The notes: generated by a model from the letters alone, not told the origin. Positions 17,892 to 26,715 are shown, numbered from the stretch's first letter. The stretch: DNA of 33,610 nt from Cellulomonas citrea (GCF_009829685.1 NZ_VWSD01000016.1:1-33610), one strand, 5' to 3'. Translations and numbers: made by a program.

Positions 17892-19808
17892 TCAGACGTA
17901 CAGCGGCGTGAGCCGGTCGTACTCCTCGACGTCCGCATCGGCCAGGCAGGCCTCGATGATCGAGCGGCCCAGCGGGTCCAGGTCGGGCGTGAGGTACTGC
18001 ACGAGCTCGCTCTTGAAGAAGTCGGTGAGGATGCTCGCGCCCGCGTCGTAGGCGGCCACCCCGACCTGCTCCTGGTACTCCGGCTGCAGCAGCGTCGGGC
18101 GGATCTGCTGCCCGTCGAGCTTGATCTCGGTGGGCCGGTAGCCGAACAGTGCGCAGCGTGCCGGCACGAGCTGGTCGCGGTAGATCCGGCCGCCACCGCG
18201 GCGGGCCAGGTACTCCCGGGTGAGCCACTCGGCGGCGAAACCGACCTTGTAGGCGCCGATGTGCTGGTTGGGCACGAGCACGTACCGGGTGCGGTTGTGC
18301 GCCACGATCTGGTCGAGCGCGAGGTTGGCGCCGCCGACCTTGGTGCCGGTGGAGAACGGCCAGAACGAGCCGACGCCCTCGGACACCAGACCGCCCTTGG
18401 CGATCTTCGCCTTGTCGGACTTCGACTCGCCGATCGACGGGTTCTTGTCACCGCGCGGTGCGATGAGCCGCCACAGCCACGCCAACGACGGCGGGATGAC
18501 GTGGAACATGCCCATGATCCCGTAGGTCGGGTTCTCCTTGGTGCACAGCGGCATCCGGACGCCGAAGGTGCGCACGTCGACCTCGCGCGGCTCGGAGACC
18601 ACGTGCCGGATGAACCGGCGGGGGATCACCACGCGCGGGTTCGGGCACGGCTTGCCGTTGGAGTCCAGGGTGTGGTCCCACGGCAGGCAGGTGGAGTCGG
18701 GCTGGCCGTTGAGCGAGAGGAACAGCAGCGGCTCCGGCGGGTTGATGACGGCCCGCTCGAAGGCCGGGTCGGCCCCGTACTCGGTGAGGCCGTCGACCCG
18801 CACGAACCAGCCGGCCTCGGCGTCCGTGACGACCAGGCGGCCTCGGTTGCGCTGCACCGACGGGTGGCACAGCGTCATGTCGTCGGTCACCGGCGACAGC
18901 GAGCAGACCTCGCCGAGGGTGATGTGGTACGGCTCGTCGCGCACCACGTTGACGCCCACGAGGATGCGGCCGTCGTCCTCGCGCCGGATCTCCTGGCACA
19001 TCTCGGACTTGCCGCCGCCGGAGGCGCCCTCGTGCATGATCACGGTGTCGTTCTCGTACGGCGTCGTGACCCGCACGCTCGAGGCGTGCAGCGTCAGCCA
19101 GCTCTCCTGCTGCCCGATGTCGAGCAGCACCGAGAAGACGCCCTTCTTGGCGCTCGGGCCGGGGTAGACGTTGTAGGCGAACACCTCGTGCAGCGTCTTC
19201 GTGCGGTTGTGCACGACGACCTGGCGGCCCTCGAAGTGCGTCTGCCGGAACGGCGGGGCCAGGTAGAGGATCGAGCGTGGTGTGAACGGCCCGATCTCGT
19301 CGAACGTCACCCAGCCCTGCAGGTCGACGAGCGTGAGGGCGAAGAACGCCGCGTTGAGCGGCACGATCGCCAGCGACGGGTAGCCGTGGTCCGGGCCGCC
19401 CGCCTTGAACGGCACGACGACGAGCTCCTGGGTGCCCAGCCACGCGAGCGTCTCTCGGCGCACGGGCTCGAACGGGGCGCCGTAGACGTCGGCGTAGCGG
19501 GGCTTGTCCGTCGGCAGGTCGTCGGCGATACGCATGCAGTCGGGGTCGCGCCGGCGCATGTAGTCCTCGGGGTAGTTCACCGCGACGCCGTTCTTGCAGC
19601 GCGTGACGACGGCCTCGGTGACCGGGGAGCCGTTGACGTCGTAGGTGACCTCGAAGGTGGGCCCGCCGTCGGGTCCGAGGGCCAGTGCGTACAGCTCGGC
19701 CCGGGACGTCGGGACGACGAGGCGAGGACTCGAGGACAGCACCTCGGCGACCTCGGGGGCGAGGGTGAGACGGCCGAGGATGTCGGCTGCGGTCGTGGGC
19801 GAGCTCAC
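17892..19808 (-). CDS. DUF4914 family protein with HprK/PEPCK-like P-loop
   Basis: This 638-residue soluble protein matches DUF4914, a family without an assigned activity. The N-terminal third has CKNGVAVNYPEDYMRRRDPD and GGPDHGYPSLAIVPLNAAFF. Near the middle, MHEGASGGGKSEMCQEIRR (loop about 261-269) forms a nucleotide-binding P-loop preceded by a hydrophobic strand; its GKSE ending resembles HPr kinase and the PEP carboxykinase fold. Later blocks include LVVTDAEAGWFVRVDGL, RFIRHVVSEPREVDVRTFG, KENPTYGIMGMFHVIPPS and VPNQHIGAYKVGFAAEWLTR. GTG 19808 has AAGGAGACCACCC upstream. The nearby HPr gene makes a kinase-like role tempting, but that is speculative. It does not carry canonical PEPCK motifs. 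Confidence 0.88.
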   Translation of the reverse strand: MSSPTTAADILGRLTLAPEVAEVLSSSPRLVVPTSRAELYALALGPDGGPTFEVTYDVNGSPVTEAVVTRCKNGVAVNYPEDYMRRRDPDCMRIADDLPTDKPRYADVYGAPFEPVRRETLAWLGTQELVVVPFKAGGPDHGYPSLAIVPLNAAFFALTLVDLQGWVTFDEIGPFTPRSILYLAPPFRQTHFEGRQVVVHNRTKTLHEVFAYNVYPGPSAKKGVFSVLLDIGQQESWLTLHASSVRVTTPYENDTVIMHEGASGGGKSEMCQEIRREDDGRILVGVNVVRDEPYHITLGEVCSLSPVTDDMTLCHPSVQRNRGRLVVTDAEAGWFVRVDGLTEYGADPAFERAVINPPEPLLFLSLNGQPDSTCLPWDHTLDSNGKPCPNPRVVIPRRFIRHVVSEPREVDVRTFGVRMPLCTKENPTYGIMGMFHVIPPSLAWLWRLIAPRGDKNPSIGESKSDKAKIAKGGLVSEGVGSFWPFSTGTKVGGANLALDQIVAHNRTRYVLVPNQHIGAYKVGFAAEWLTREYLARRGGGRIYRDQLVPARCALFGYRPTEIKLDGQQIRPTLLQPEYQEQVGVAAYDAGASILTDFFKSELVQYLTPDLDPLGRSIIEACLADADVEEYDRLTPLYV

Positions 19809-19906
19809 GGGTGGTCTCCTTCCACACGGGCGGCGCGGGGACGGGCACCGACAGGCGTCCGCTGCGACCCGGCATCCCCGACGGGGACAACGAGCCCGTG
19901 ACCTGG

Positions 19907-19912
19907 AGTTTA
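19907..19912 (-). promoter_or_regulatory. Possible -10 for the DUF4914 gene
   Basis: TAAACT on the minus strand, in the only AT-rich patch of the 191-bp gap, would start transcription about 90 nt before GTG 19808. No matching -35 was found at 17 bp. The rest of the 19809-19999 gap shows nothing more. Confidence 0.3.
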
Positions 19913-19999
19913 TTCAGGCATGGGACGAGTCGGGGGGACCAATGCCCTGTCCTCGTCGGTGGCGACCCACGTGCCGATGGTGCGCCCCGTCGGCGCCGG

Positions 20000-20986
20000 T
20001 CAGAGCGAGAACGGGCTCACCGGCGGGGCCGGCGGCGGCGTCCCTGCGGCCACCGGCGCCGGGGCGGGCGCGGCCTGAGCGGCGCGCCGCCGGGACCGTC
20101 GCCGGCCGAGCAGCACGAGCGGCGTGGCGATCAGGGCGAGGAACACCAGCCAGGGCAGCAGCACCCCCAGCACCAGGGCGAGCTCGCCCAACGTCGAGAC
20201 GAGCGAGTGCCAGCCGGTGGCCAGCGCCGACGGGAACGAGCTCGGGCCAGAGTCGTCGTCGGCGGCGGGCGCCGGTGGCGCGGTGAGCGTGAGGGTGAGG
20301 GTCGACAGCGCCACCTGGTCGGCCATCCGGGTGCGCTCGGAGACCATCGCCTCCAGGTCGGACTGGCGCTGCCGCACCGCTTCCTCGGCGGCCATGATGT
20401 CGGCCGTCGTGGTGGCGTGGGCCAGCACGTCCTCCATCCGGGCCACCGACACCTGCTGTGCCTTGATCCGGGCGTCGAGGTCCTGCGCCGCGGCCGTCAC
20501 GTCGTTCGTGCTGAGCGCGAGGGTCGAGACCGTGCCGAGCCCGCGGAGGGCGTCGATGACGGCGCTCACCTGGGTCGACGGGACGCGGACGGTGAGCGTC
20601 GCGGAGCCCGGGTCGTCGGCCGAACCGGCCTGCTCGGTACGGGCGTCGACGCGCCCGCCTGCCTTCTCGACGAGCGTGACCACGTCCGTGACGGTGCTCG
20701 TCGGGTGCTCGGTGACGAGGGTGAGGGTGCCCGTCGTGATGACCTGGCGGTCCGCCGCGGTCCCGGAGGTGGCGCCGTCGCCGGTGGTGCCCGCGTCCTG
20801 GTCGGACTGGGCTGCCGCACCCTGGCCACCGGCGACCGAGCCGGAGCCGGCTGCAGCACCACCGTCCGAGCCGGAGTCGGCGGTACCGCCCGCTGCCGAG
20901 CACCCGGCGACCAGCACGAGTGCACCGGCCAGCAGTGCCACCAGCCGCACCCGGTGGTGGCCCGTGGATCTCGTCCGTCCCGTCAT
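20000..20986 (-). CDS. DUF4349 domain-containing lipoprotein
   Basis: This 328-residue protein has a basic N-terminus, hydrophobic LVALLAGALVLVAGC and a lipobox with Cys29 as the lipidated residue. A Gly/Ser/Ala-rich linker (about 30-75) follows. The DUF4349 core starts around RQVITTGTLTLVTEHP and includes GGRVDARTEQ and VRVPSTQVSAVIDALRGLG. A heptad-rich helix, LDARIKAQQVSVARMEDVL onward, looks like a coiled coil (about 165-220). One transmembrane helix (VLGVLLPWLVFLALIATPLV) and an RRRSRRR tail follow. It is predicted to be anchored at both ends, with the core outside the cell. GGGGG precedes ATG 20986. Function of the family is unknown. Confidence 0.88.
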   Translation of the reverse strand: MTGRTRSTGHHRVRLVALLAGALVLVAGCSAAGGTADSGSDGGAAAGSGSVAGGQGAAAQSDQDAGTTGDGATSGTAADRQVITTGTLTLVTEHPTSTVTDVVTLVEKAGGRVDARTEQAGSADDPGSATLTVRVPSTQVSAVIDALRGLGTVSTLALSTNDVTAAAQDLDARIKAQQVSVARMEDVLAHATTTADIMAAEEAVRQRQSDLEAMVSERTRMADQVALSTLTLTLTAPPAPAADDDSGPSSFPSALATGWHSLVSTLGELALVLGVLLPWLVFLALIATPLVLLGRRRSRRRAAQAAPAPAPVAAGTPPPAPPVSPFSL

Positions 20987-21026
20987 GACGCCCCCTTCGC
21001 GCGGGGGTCACCGACTCCCGACCCCT

Positions 21027-21053
21027 GTGCCCTGACTGTGTCAGGGAAGGCAC
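21027..21053. promoter_or_regulatory. Inverted repeat upstream of the DUF4349 gene
   Basis: CCCTGAC (21030-21036) pairs with GTCAGGG (21040-21046) around TGT, within an outer GTG/CAC pairing. It lies 41-67 bp before the DUF4349 start. It may be an operator, or a late terminator of the upstream sugar operon. Confidence 0.4.
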
Positions 21054-21136
21054 CGACCTTGCGTCACGTGCCGGCGGCAGCCTGGGAACGATCCGGTCAC
21101 GTGGCGTGCGACCAGGAGACACCCGTCCACCTGCCC

Positions 21137-21172
21137 GCTCACCGCAGGGGTGAGCAGGCCGGTGAGCAGGCC
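21137..21172 (-). terminator. Terminator-like inverted repeat with tandem 12-bp repeat after the GH31 gene
   Basis: GGTGAGCAGGCC occurs twice in tandem (21149-21160, 21161-21172). GCTCACC at 21137-21143 can pair with either copy's GGTGAGC, giving two alternative hairpins just past the end of the ABC/GH31 operon. The 20987-21203 gap contains nothing coding that I can support. Confidence 0.5.
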
Positions 21173-21203
21173 GGACGTACCGGCTGGGCGTGTCGGCGGC
21201 CGA

Positions 21204-23474
21204 TCAGACCAGGTCGAGCTCGGCGACCCCGTCGGCCGCAGGCACGGCACGGTCGCCGGTCGCGAGCGACCAGGCCGTCGCGGCCGGGCCCTCGGCACGC
21301 AACCGGTCGCCGGTGCGGCGCACCGTGAACCGGGCGTCGGCCCGGCCCTCGCGACCGGGCACCAGCACCTGCCGCACGTCGCCGTCGGCCAGGCCGAACG
21401 CGGTGAGGGTGACGCCGTCGGCCCAGTCGTAGTCCGGCCGCGAGGTCTGCGCGCCCAGCGGCAGCACCGTGCCCGGCCGCACGAGCACCGGCAACGAGTC
21501 GGTGGCGTGCACCTGGTGCACCCAGCGCGGCCCGGTGAGGGTCGACCCGTCGAGCAGCGACGTCCAGGTGCCCTCCGGCACGTAGACGTCCACCTCGCCG
21601 TCGGCGTCGAGCACCGGGGCCACGAGCAGGGAGTCGCCCAGCATGTACTGGGTCTCGGCGGACAGCGCCGACCGGTCGTCACCGAACTCCAGCAGCATGT
21701 GCCGCAGCACGGGGGTGCCGTCGGTGTGCGCCTCGTCCGCGACCCGTGCCAGGTACGGCATGAGCCGGTGCTTGAGATGGGTGAACGTCCGCGTGATGTC
21801 GACGGCCTCCTCGTCGAACGCCCACGGCACCCGCACCGAGCCCGAGCCGTGCAGCCGCGAGTGCGAGGACAGCATCCCGAAGGCCAGCCAGCGCTTGAAC
21901 ACCAGCGGGTCCGGCGTGCCCTCGAAACCGCCGATGTCGTGGCTCCAGAAGCCGAACCCGGACAGCCCGAGGGACAGCCCGCCGCGCAGCGTCTCGGCCA
22001 TCGAGGCGAAGGTCGAGTCGTTGTCACCGCCCCAGTGCACCGGGAACTGCTGGCCGCCGGCCGTGGCGGACCGGGCGAACAGCACGGCCTCGCCCTCGCC
22101 CTTGACGTCCTTGAGCGTCTCGAAGACCGTCCGGTTGTACAGGTGCGTGTAGTAGTTGTGCATCCGCTCGACGTCGCCGCCGTCGTGGTAGACGACGTCG
22201 GTCGACGGGATGCGCTCGCCGAAGTCCGTCTTGAAGCAGTCGACGCCCATGGCGAGCAGCTCACGCAGGTACCCGGCGTACCAGTCGCACGCCGCCGGGT
22301 TGGTGAAGTCGACGAGCGCCATCCCGGCCTGCCACAGGTCCCACTGCCACACCGACCCGTCGGGCCGGCGCACCAGGTAGCCCTTCTCCTTGCCCTCGGT
22401 GAACAGCCGTGAGCGCTGGGCGATGTACGGGTTGATCCAGACGCAGATCTTCAGGCCCTTGGCCTTGAGCCGGGCGAGCATGCCCGCCGGGTCCGGGAAG
22501 GTCGCCGGGTCCCACACGAAGTCGGTCCAGTGGAACTCGCGCATCCAGAAGCAGTCGAAGTGGAACACCGACAGCGGCAGGTCGCGCTCGGCCATCCCGT
22601 CGACGAACGACGTGACCGTCGCCTCGTCGTACGACGTGGTGAACGACGTGGTGAGCCACAGGCCGAAGGACCAGGCCGGCACCTTCGGGGCGCGGCCGGA
22701 CAGTGCGGTGTAGCGGCGCAGCACGTCCTTGGCGCTCGGGCCGTCGATGACCAGGTACTCCAGCACCTGGCCGGGCACGGAGAACTGGGTGCGCTCGACC
22801 GCCTCGGAGCCGATCTCGAAGGAGACCTTGCCGGGGTGGTCGACGAGCACGCCGTAGCCGCGCGAGCTGAGGAAGAACGGGATGTTCTTGTACGCCTGCT
22901 CGCTCGAGGTGCCGCCGTCCAGGTTCCAGATGTCGACGCTCTGCCCGTTCTTGACCACTGGCCCGAAGCGCTCGCCGAGCCCGTAGATGAGCTCGCCCGG
23001 GGTGATCGTCAGCTGTTCGTGCACGAAGTCCCGGCCCGCGTCGTCGGTGACCGCGGCCACGGAGCGCGACGTGCTCGCGGTGAGCAGCCGGCCGGCCGAG
23101 CGGAACTCGACGTGCCAGCCCAGCCCCAGCCGGACGCTCACCTCCAGGTCGCCGGCGGTGAGCCGGCCGCCCTCGCCGTCGGCCTCGACGGTCGCGGTGA
23201 AGCCCGCGTCGCCGGTCAGCTCGAACCGGGGGTGCGGCGGCAGCCCGCCGTCGTGGTGCGCGATCCGGGTCCGCACCACACCGGGGGCGGGGGAGGAGTA
23301 GGTGACCGTGAGCAGCGGGGCGTTGAGGGTGTCGCCGCGTCCGCGGATCTGGTGGGTGGTGGCGAACACCGTGAGGGTGCCCGCCGCCGGGTCGGCGACG
23401 ATGTCGCGGACCTCGGTCGCGCGCAGCACGGTGTAGCCGTCTGGCAGCTGCCAGTAGCCGTCGGAGAACTTCAT
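21204..23474 (-). CDS. yicI: Glycoside hydrolase family 31, alpha-xylosidase (YicI-like)
   Basis: This 756-residue protein has an N-terminal beta-sandwich, the GH31 barrel and C-terminal beta domains. The nucleophile is Asp417 in CFKTDFGERIP and the acid/base is Asp484 in VHWGGDNDS. The VFHFDCFWM segment with Cys308-Phe309, Lys415 before the nucleophile and overall length match E. coli YicI-type alpha-xylosidases more than alpha-glucosidases. It has no signal peptide, so it should act on imported oligosaccharides such as isoprimeverose or xyloglucan fragments. It is the last gene of an operon with LacI, a binding protein and two permeases. An AAGGG lies upstream of ATG 23474. Confidence 0.92.
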   Translation of the reverse strand: MKFSDGYWQLPDGYTVLRATEVRDIVADPAAGTLTVFATTHQIRGRGDTLNAPLLTVTYSSPAPGVVRTRIAHHDGGLPPHPRFELTGDAGFTATVEADGEGGRLTAGDLEVSVRLGLGWHVEFRSAGRLLTASTSRSVAAVTDDAGRDFVHEQLTITPGELIYGLGERFGPVVKNGQSVDIWNLDGGTSSEQAYKNIPFFLSSRGYGVLVDHPGKVSFEIGSEAVERTQFSVPGQVLEYLVIDGPSAKDVLRRYTALSGRAPKVPAWSFGLWLTTSFTTSYDEATVTSFVDGMAERDLPLSVFHFDCFWMREFHWTDFVWDPATFPDPAGMLARLKAKGLKICVWINPYIAQRSRLFTEGKEKGYLVRRPDGSVWQWDLWQAGMALVDFTNPAACDWYAGYLRELLAMGVDCFKTDFGERIPSTDVVYHDGGDVERMHNYYTHLYNRTVFETLKDVKGEGEAVLFARSATAGGQQFPVHWGGDNDSTFASMAETLRGGLSLGLSGFGFWSHDIGGFEGTPDPLVFKRWLAFGMLSSHSRLHGSGSVRVPWAFDEEAVDITRTFTHLKHRLMPYLARVADEAHTDGTPVLRHMLLEFGDDRSALSAETQYMLGDSLLVAPVLDADGEVDVYVPEGTWTSLLDGSTLTGPRWVHQVHATDSLPVLVRPGTVLPLGAQTSRPDYDWADGVTLTAFGLADGDVRQVLVPGREGRADARFTVRRTGDRLRAEGPAATAWSLATGDRAVPAADGVAELDLV

Positions 23475-23507
23475 GGTGCGAGAGCCCTTCTGAGATCGGT
23501 CGGACGG

Positions 23508-24389
23508 CTACTTCACGGCGCCGGCGGTCACCCCACGGGTGAGCGTGCGCTGGAAGATGAGGAAGAAGATCAAGGTCGGGACCAGGGAGACCAGGGCGCC
23601 GGCGTTGAGCGTGGGCACGTCGAGCATGCGGTCGCCCTGCAACGAGGCCAGGGCGATGGGCACGGTCTGCGAACCGGGTGTGGTGAGCATGACCAGCGGG
23701 ATGAAGAACTCGTTCCAGGTCCAGATGAAGAAGAAGATCATGAGGACCGACAGCGTCGGGCGCACGATCGGGAAGACGACCTTCCACAGGATCGTCCAGG
23801 AGTTCGCCCCGTCGAGGGCCGCCGCCTCGAGCAGCGCTGGCGGGAAGGTGCCCAGCACCGAGGCGAGCAGGTAGGTGCCGAACGCCGACTGGATGACGGT
23901 GAAGATGATGACGATCGACCAGCCGGAGTTGTTGAGCCCGACCTGCTGAGCCATCGTGTAGAGCGGGTAGAGCAGGACCTCCTGCGGCAGCATGTTGGCC
24001 AGCAGGAACGCCATCACGATCCACATCCGCCCGCGCACGCGCCCGATGCCGATGGCGTAGGCGGTGAGCAGCGACAGTGCGGTGCCCAGCACGGCGACGG
24101 CGCCGGACGTCCAGATCGAGTTCCAGAGCTTGACCGGGAAGTCCACGGCGTTCCAGAACTTGACGAGGCCGTCGGTGTAGAGCGAGGTCGGCAGCGTGAG
24201 CGGGCCGCCGGAGGAGTACTGCGCCGGGTCCTTGAAGGCGTTGATCACCATGAGGATGAACGGCGCGAGCATGAGCACCGCGACGATCGCGGCGCCGGCC
24301 AGGACGAACCAGCGGAGCACGCCGCGGTGGTGCCGGTCCTTCGGCTGCCCGACGACGGGCGCGGCGGCGGTGAGCGTGGTCGAGGTCAT
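23508..24389 (-). CDS. Carbohydrate ABC transporter permease (MalG-like)
   Basis: This 293-residue membrane protein has six hydrophobic helices, the first being FVLAGAAIVAVLMLAPFILM. The cytosolic ATPase-coupling loop reads EAAALDGANSWTILWKVVFP, the EAA motif of CUT1 sugar permeases. The C-terminus ending RTLTRGVTAGAVK is typical of the MalG side. It forms the import channel with the preceding permease. ATG 24389 lies 1 nt after the stop of that gene, with AAGG 8 nt upstream. No ATPase gene is in the operon, so a shared MsiK-type ATPase is expected (established for actinobacterial CUT1 systems, inferred here). Confidence 0.94.
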   Translation of the reverse strand: MTSTTLTAAAPVVGQPKDRHHRGVLRWFVLAGAAIVAVLMLAPFILMVINAFKDPAQYSSGGPLTLPTSLYTDGLVKFWNAVDFPVKLWNSIWTSGAVAVLGTALSLLTAYAIGIGRVRGRMWIVMAFLLANMLPQEVLLYPLYTMAQQVGLNNSGWSIVIIFTVIQSAFGTYLLASVLGTFPPALLEAAALDGANSWTILWKVVFPIVRPTLSVLMIFFFIWTWNEFFIPLVMLTTPGSQTVPIALASLQGDRMLDVPTLNAGALVSLVPTLIFFLIFQRTLTRGVTAGAVK

Positions 24390-24390
24390 G

Positions 24391-25320
24391 TCAGACGCCT
24401 TCCTGTTCGCGCCGCTCCGAGCGGGCCTGCAGCAGCTGGATGACGAGGGCCACGACGATGATCACGAGGGTGAGGACGGTCGCGACGGCCGCGCCGTAGC
24501 CGACCTTGGACTTGTCGAAGAAGTTGAGGAACGAGTAGTAGCTCGGCACGAGCGTCGAGCTCTCCGGCCCGCCCCGGGTCAGCACGTAGATCGGGGCGAA
24601 CACCTTGAGCGCCGCGATGGTGCAGGTCAGCGTGATGACGAAGGTCTCCGGCTTGATCTGCGGGATGGTGATGGCGCGGAACCGGCGGAACCAGCCGGCG
24701 CCGTCCAGCTCGGCGGCCTCGTACAGCTCGGGATCCACCCGCTGCAGCGCGGACATGAAGATGACCGTCGGGTAGCCGATCTGGATCCAGACCAGCACGA
24801 GCATGACCGCAGGCAGCGCCAGGTCCGGGTTGCCGAGCCAGTTGGGTGGGTCGGTGACCCCCAGGCTGCGCAGGATCTGGTTGAGCGCGCCGGTCTCGGC
24901 GTTGAAGATCCAGTTCCACACGATGCCGGCGATGGCGACGGGCAGGATCTGCGGCAGGTAGTAGGTGGCCCGCAGGAACGAGGCGGTGCGTGAGCCGATG
25001 TGCTTGCCGATGTAGTCGAAGAGCACCGCGGCGAGCACGAGGCCGATGACCGTCGGCAGGACGACCATCGCCAGGATCATCCACAGCGAGTTCTGGAACG
25101 AGTGCCAGAACGCCTGGTCGTGCATGAGCGCGGTGTAGTTGTCCAGCCCGACCCAGATCTTGGGTGCGAGGCCGCCCTTCCACTTGTGGAGGGAGTACCA
25201 GAGGTTGAGCGCGAAGGGGATGAGGATGATCACCGTGAGCGCCACGGCGCCGGGGATCAGGTAGAGCCAGTAGACGCGCCGCGATCGGCGGCGGTGGAGC
25301 GCGACGGTCTGCACCGCCAT
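24391..25320 (-). CDS. Carbohydrate ABC transporter permease (MalF-like)
   Basis: This 309-residue protein begins with basic ALHRRRSRRVYWLYLIPGAV and has six hydrophobic helices. Its coupling loop, ELYEAAELDGAGWFRRFRAI, is the EAA motif. YNYTALM-type periplasmic sequence after helix 1 (VGLDNYTALMHDQAF) is typical of MalF-like CUT1 permeases. ATG 25320 was chosen because the longer frame would run back through the strong intercistronic hairpin. Its stop sits 1 nt before the second permease. The ligand is inferred from the operon's alpha-xylosidase to be a xylose-containing oligosaccharide. Confidence 0.93.
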   Translation of the reverse strand: MAVQTVALHRRRSRRVYWLYLIPGAVALTVIILIPFALNLWYSLHKWKGGLAPKIWVGLDNYTALMHDQAFWHSFQNSLWMILAMVVLPTVIGLVLAAVLFDYIGKHIGSRTASFLRATYYLPQILPVAIAGIVWNWIFNAETGALNQILRSLGVTDPPNWLGNPDLALPAVMLVLVWIQIGYPTVIFMSALQRVDPELYEAAELDGAGWFRRFRAITIPQIKPETFVITLTCTIAALKVFAPIYVLTRGGPESSTLVPSYYSFLNFFDKSKVGYGAAVATVLTLVIIVVALVIQLLQARSERREQEGV

Positions 25321-25353
25321 CTCGATCACCTGCTCGGTTCGTCGAAGGGTGGG

Positions 25354-25393
25354 GGTGTGCGGGGCCCCGCCCCACGGCGGGGCCCCGCACACC
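25354..25393 (-). terminator. 18-bp perfect hairpin between binding-protein and permease genes
   Basis: GGTGTGCGGGGCCCCGCC (25354-25371) pairs without mismatch with GGCGGGGCCCCGCACACC (25376-25393) around a 4-nt CCAC loop, 8 bp after the binding-protein stop. No U-run follows. It should act as a strong block to 3' exonucleases or a partial terminator, raising binding protein over permease. Confidence 0.75.
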
Positions 25394-25401
25394 TGCGGTC
25401 A

Positions 25402-26715
25402 CTACTTGCCGGTGATGTCCTTCTTGCCGGACTCGTAGTACGTGCCGAGGGCGGACAGGGCGTCCGTCGGCGACTTCGACCCGTTGATGATCGTCTGACC
25501 GAAGCTGACGACCTGGTCGTAGAAGCCCGCGACCGGCCAGTCGGGGTAGAAGGCCAGGCCGTCGTCCTTCACGACCGTGCCCCAGTTGTCGGTGAGGGTC
25601 TTGACCTGCGGGTCGGTGATCGAGCTGGTGTCAGCGGCGACGGGCAGGCCGCCCTTCTGCGCCATGACGTCCTGGGCCTTGGCACCGAGCGCGGTGTTGA
25701 TGAACTCGGCGGCGAGGTCGTGCTGCTTGGAGTTGCTCGGGATGACCAGCAGGTTGCCGGACGAGCCGGCGTTGAGGGAGTTGCCCGGGAACAGCATCTG
25801 GCCCATCGAGAACTTGACCTCGGTGTTGAGCCGGCCGAACCACCACGAGCCGGAGACCATGATCGGGTAGGTGCCTGCGATGAACGAGGTGCCCATGTCC
25901 TCGGCCTTGAGGCCGGAGGCGTCCTTCGAGACGTAGCCCTTGCTCACCCAGTCGGCGAGGTCCTGGGTGCCCTGCGCGAGCGGGCCGGAGGTCCAGGAGA
26001 CGTCGTTCTTGAACAGCTGGAAGTTGTCGACGAACGACCGGTCGGCGTGCGACAGCACGAGCTGGTACCACAGCTGGCCCAGCGGGTACTCGGCGCCGGC
26101 CGTGGCGACCGGGGTGATGCCCTTGGCGACGAACGCGTCCATCGCGGAGGTGAGCTCGGCCTTGGTCGTCGGGACGGGGATGCCGTTCGCGGCGAACATG
26201 TCCTTGTTGTAGTAGACGGTGACGTACTCGCCGTAGGTCGGGACGCCGTACCAGTTGCCCGAGCCCATGAGGCCGTTCTCGTCGTACTTGGCCGTGGTCT
26301 GCAGCGAGGACGGCAGGGTGGTGTCCCAGCCGTACTTCGTGGAGTAGTCCGTCAGGTCGGTGAGCAGCCCCTGGGAGGCGAGCTGACCGGCGGTGCCGTT
26401 GCCCTTGTTGTACTCCATGACGTCCGGCACGTCCTGGCCGGCCAGCACGATCTTGGCGTTCTTCTGCAGCTGCTCGAACGTCTGCTTCTCGACCTTGACG
26501 GTCACGTTCGGGTGCTCGGTCTGGAACTGGTCGATGGCGGCCTTCCACGACAGGTTCATCGCGGAGTCGTCGCCCTCGTAGTGCCAGAACGTGAGGGTCG
26601 TCGGCCCGCTCGACGTCGACGTGGACGACGATCCGCCGCCTGAGGAGCACGCGGCCAGGGAGAGGGCCAGCAACGCGGAGACCGCGATCGCTGAGGTGCG
26701 GGTGGAACTCTTCAT
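25402..26715 (-). CDS. Sugar ABC transporter substrate-binding lipoprotein (CUT1)
   Basis: This 437-residue protein has a lipoprotein signal: SAIAVSALLALSLAAC with Cys23 as the lipidated residue and a Gly/Ser linker after it. The mature part is a type-1 extracellular binding protein. TTLTFWHYEGDD opens it, and VPDVMEYNKGNG, WYGVPTYGEYVTVYYNKDMF, SGSWWFGRL and AQKGGLPVAADTS follow. It captures oligosaccharide outside the membrane and delivers it to the two permeases. AAGGAAGGAATCCG lies before ATG 26715. It is separated from the permeases by an 18-bp hairpin and from lacI by 57 nt. Confidence 0.94.
   Translation of the reverse strand: MKSSTRTSAIAVSALLALSLAACSSGGGSSSTSTSSGPTTLTFWHYEGDDSAMNLSWKAAIDQFQTEHPNVTVKVEKQTFEQLQKNAKIVLAGQDVPDVMEYNKGNGTAGQLASQGLLTDLTDYSTKYGWDTTLPSSLQTTAKYDENGLMGSGNWYGVPTYGEYVTVYYNKDMFAANGIPVPTTKAELTSAMDAFVAKGITPVATAGAEYPLGQLWYQLVLSHADRSFVDNFQLFKNDVSWTSGPLAQGTQDLADWVSKGYVSKDASGLKAEDMGTSFIAGTYPIMVSGSWWFGRLNTEVKFSMGQMLFPGNSLNAGSSGNLLVIPSNSKQHDLAAEFINTALGAKAQDVMAQKGGLPVAADTSSITDPQVKTLTDNWGTVVKDDGLAFYPDWPVAGFYDQVVSFGQTIINGSKSPTDALSALGTYYESGKKDITGK

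Noticed and set aside
17892-19808. Annotation of this gene as phosphoenolpyruvate carboxykinase
   Set aside because: The length is similar to GTP-type PEPCK, but the PEPCK P-loop and metal-site motifs are absent; the blocks fit DUF4914.
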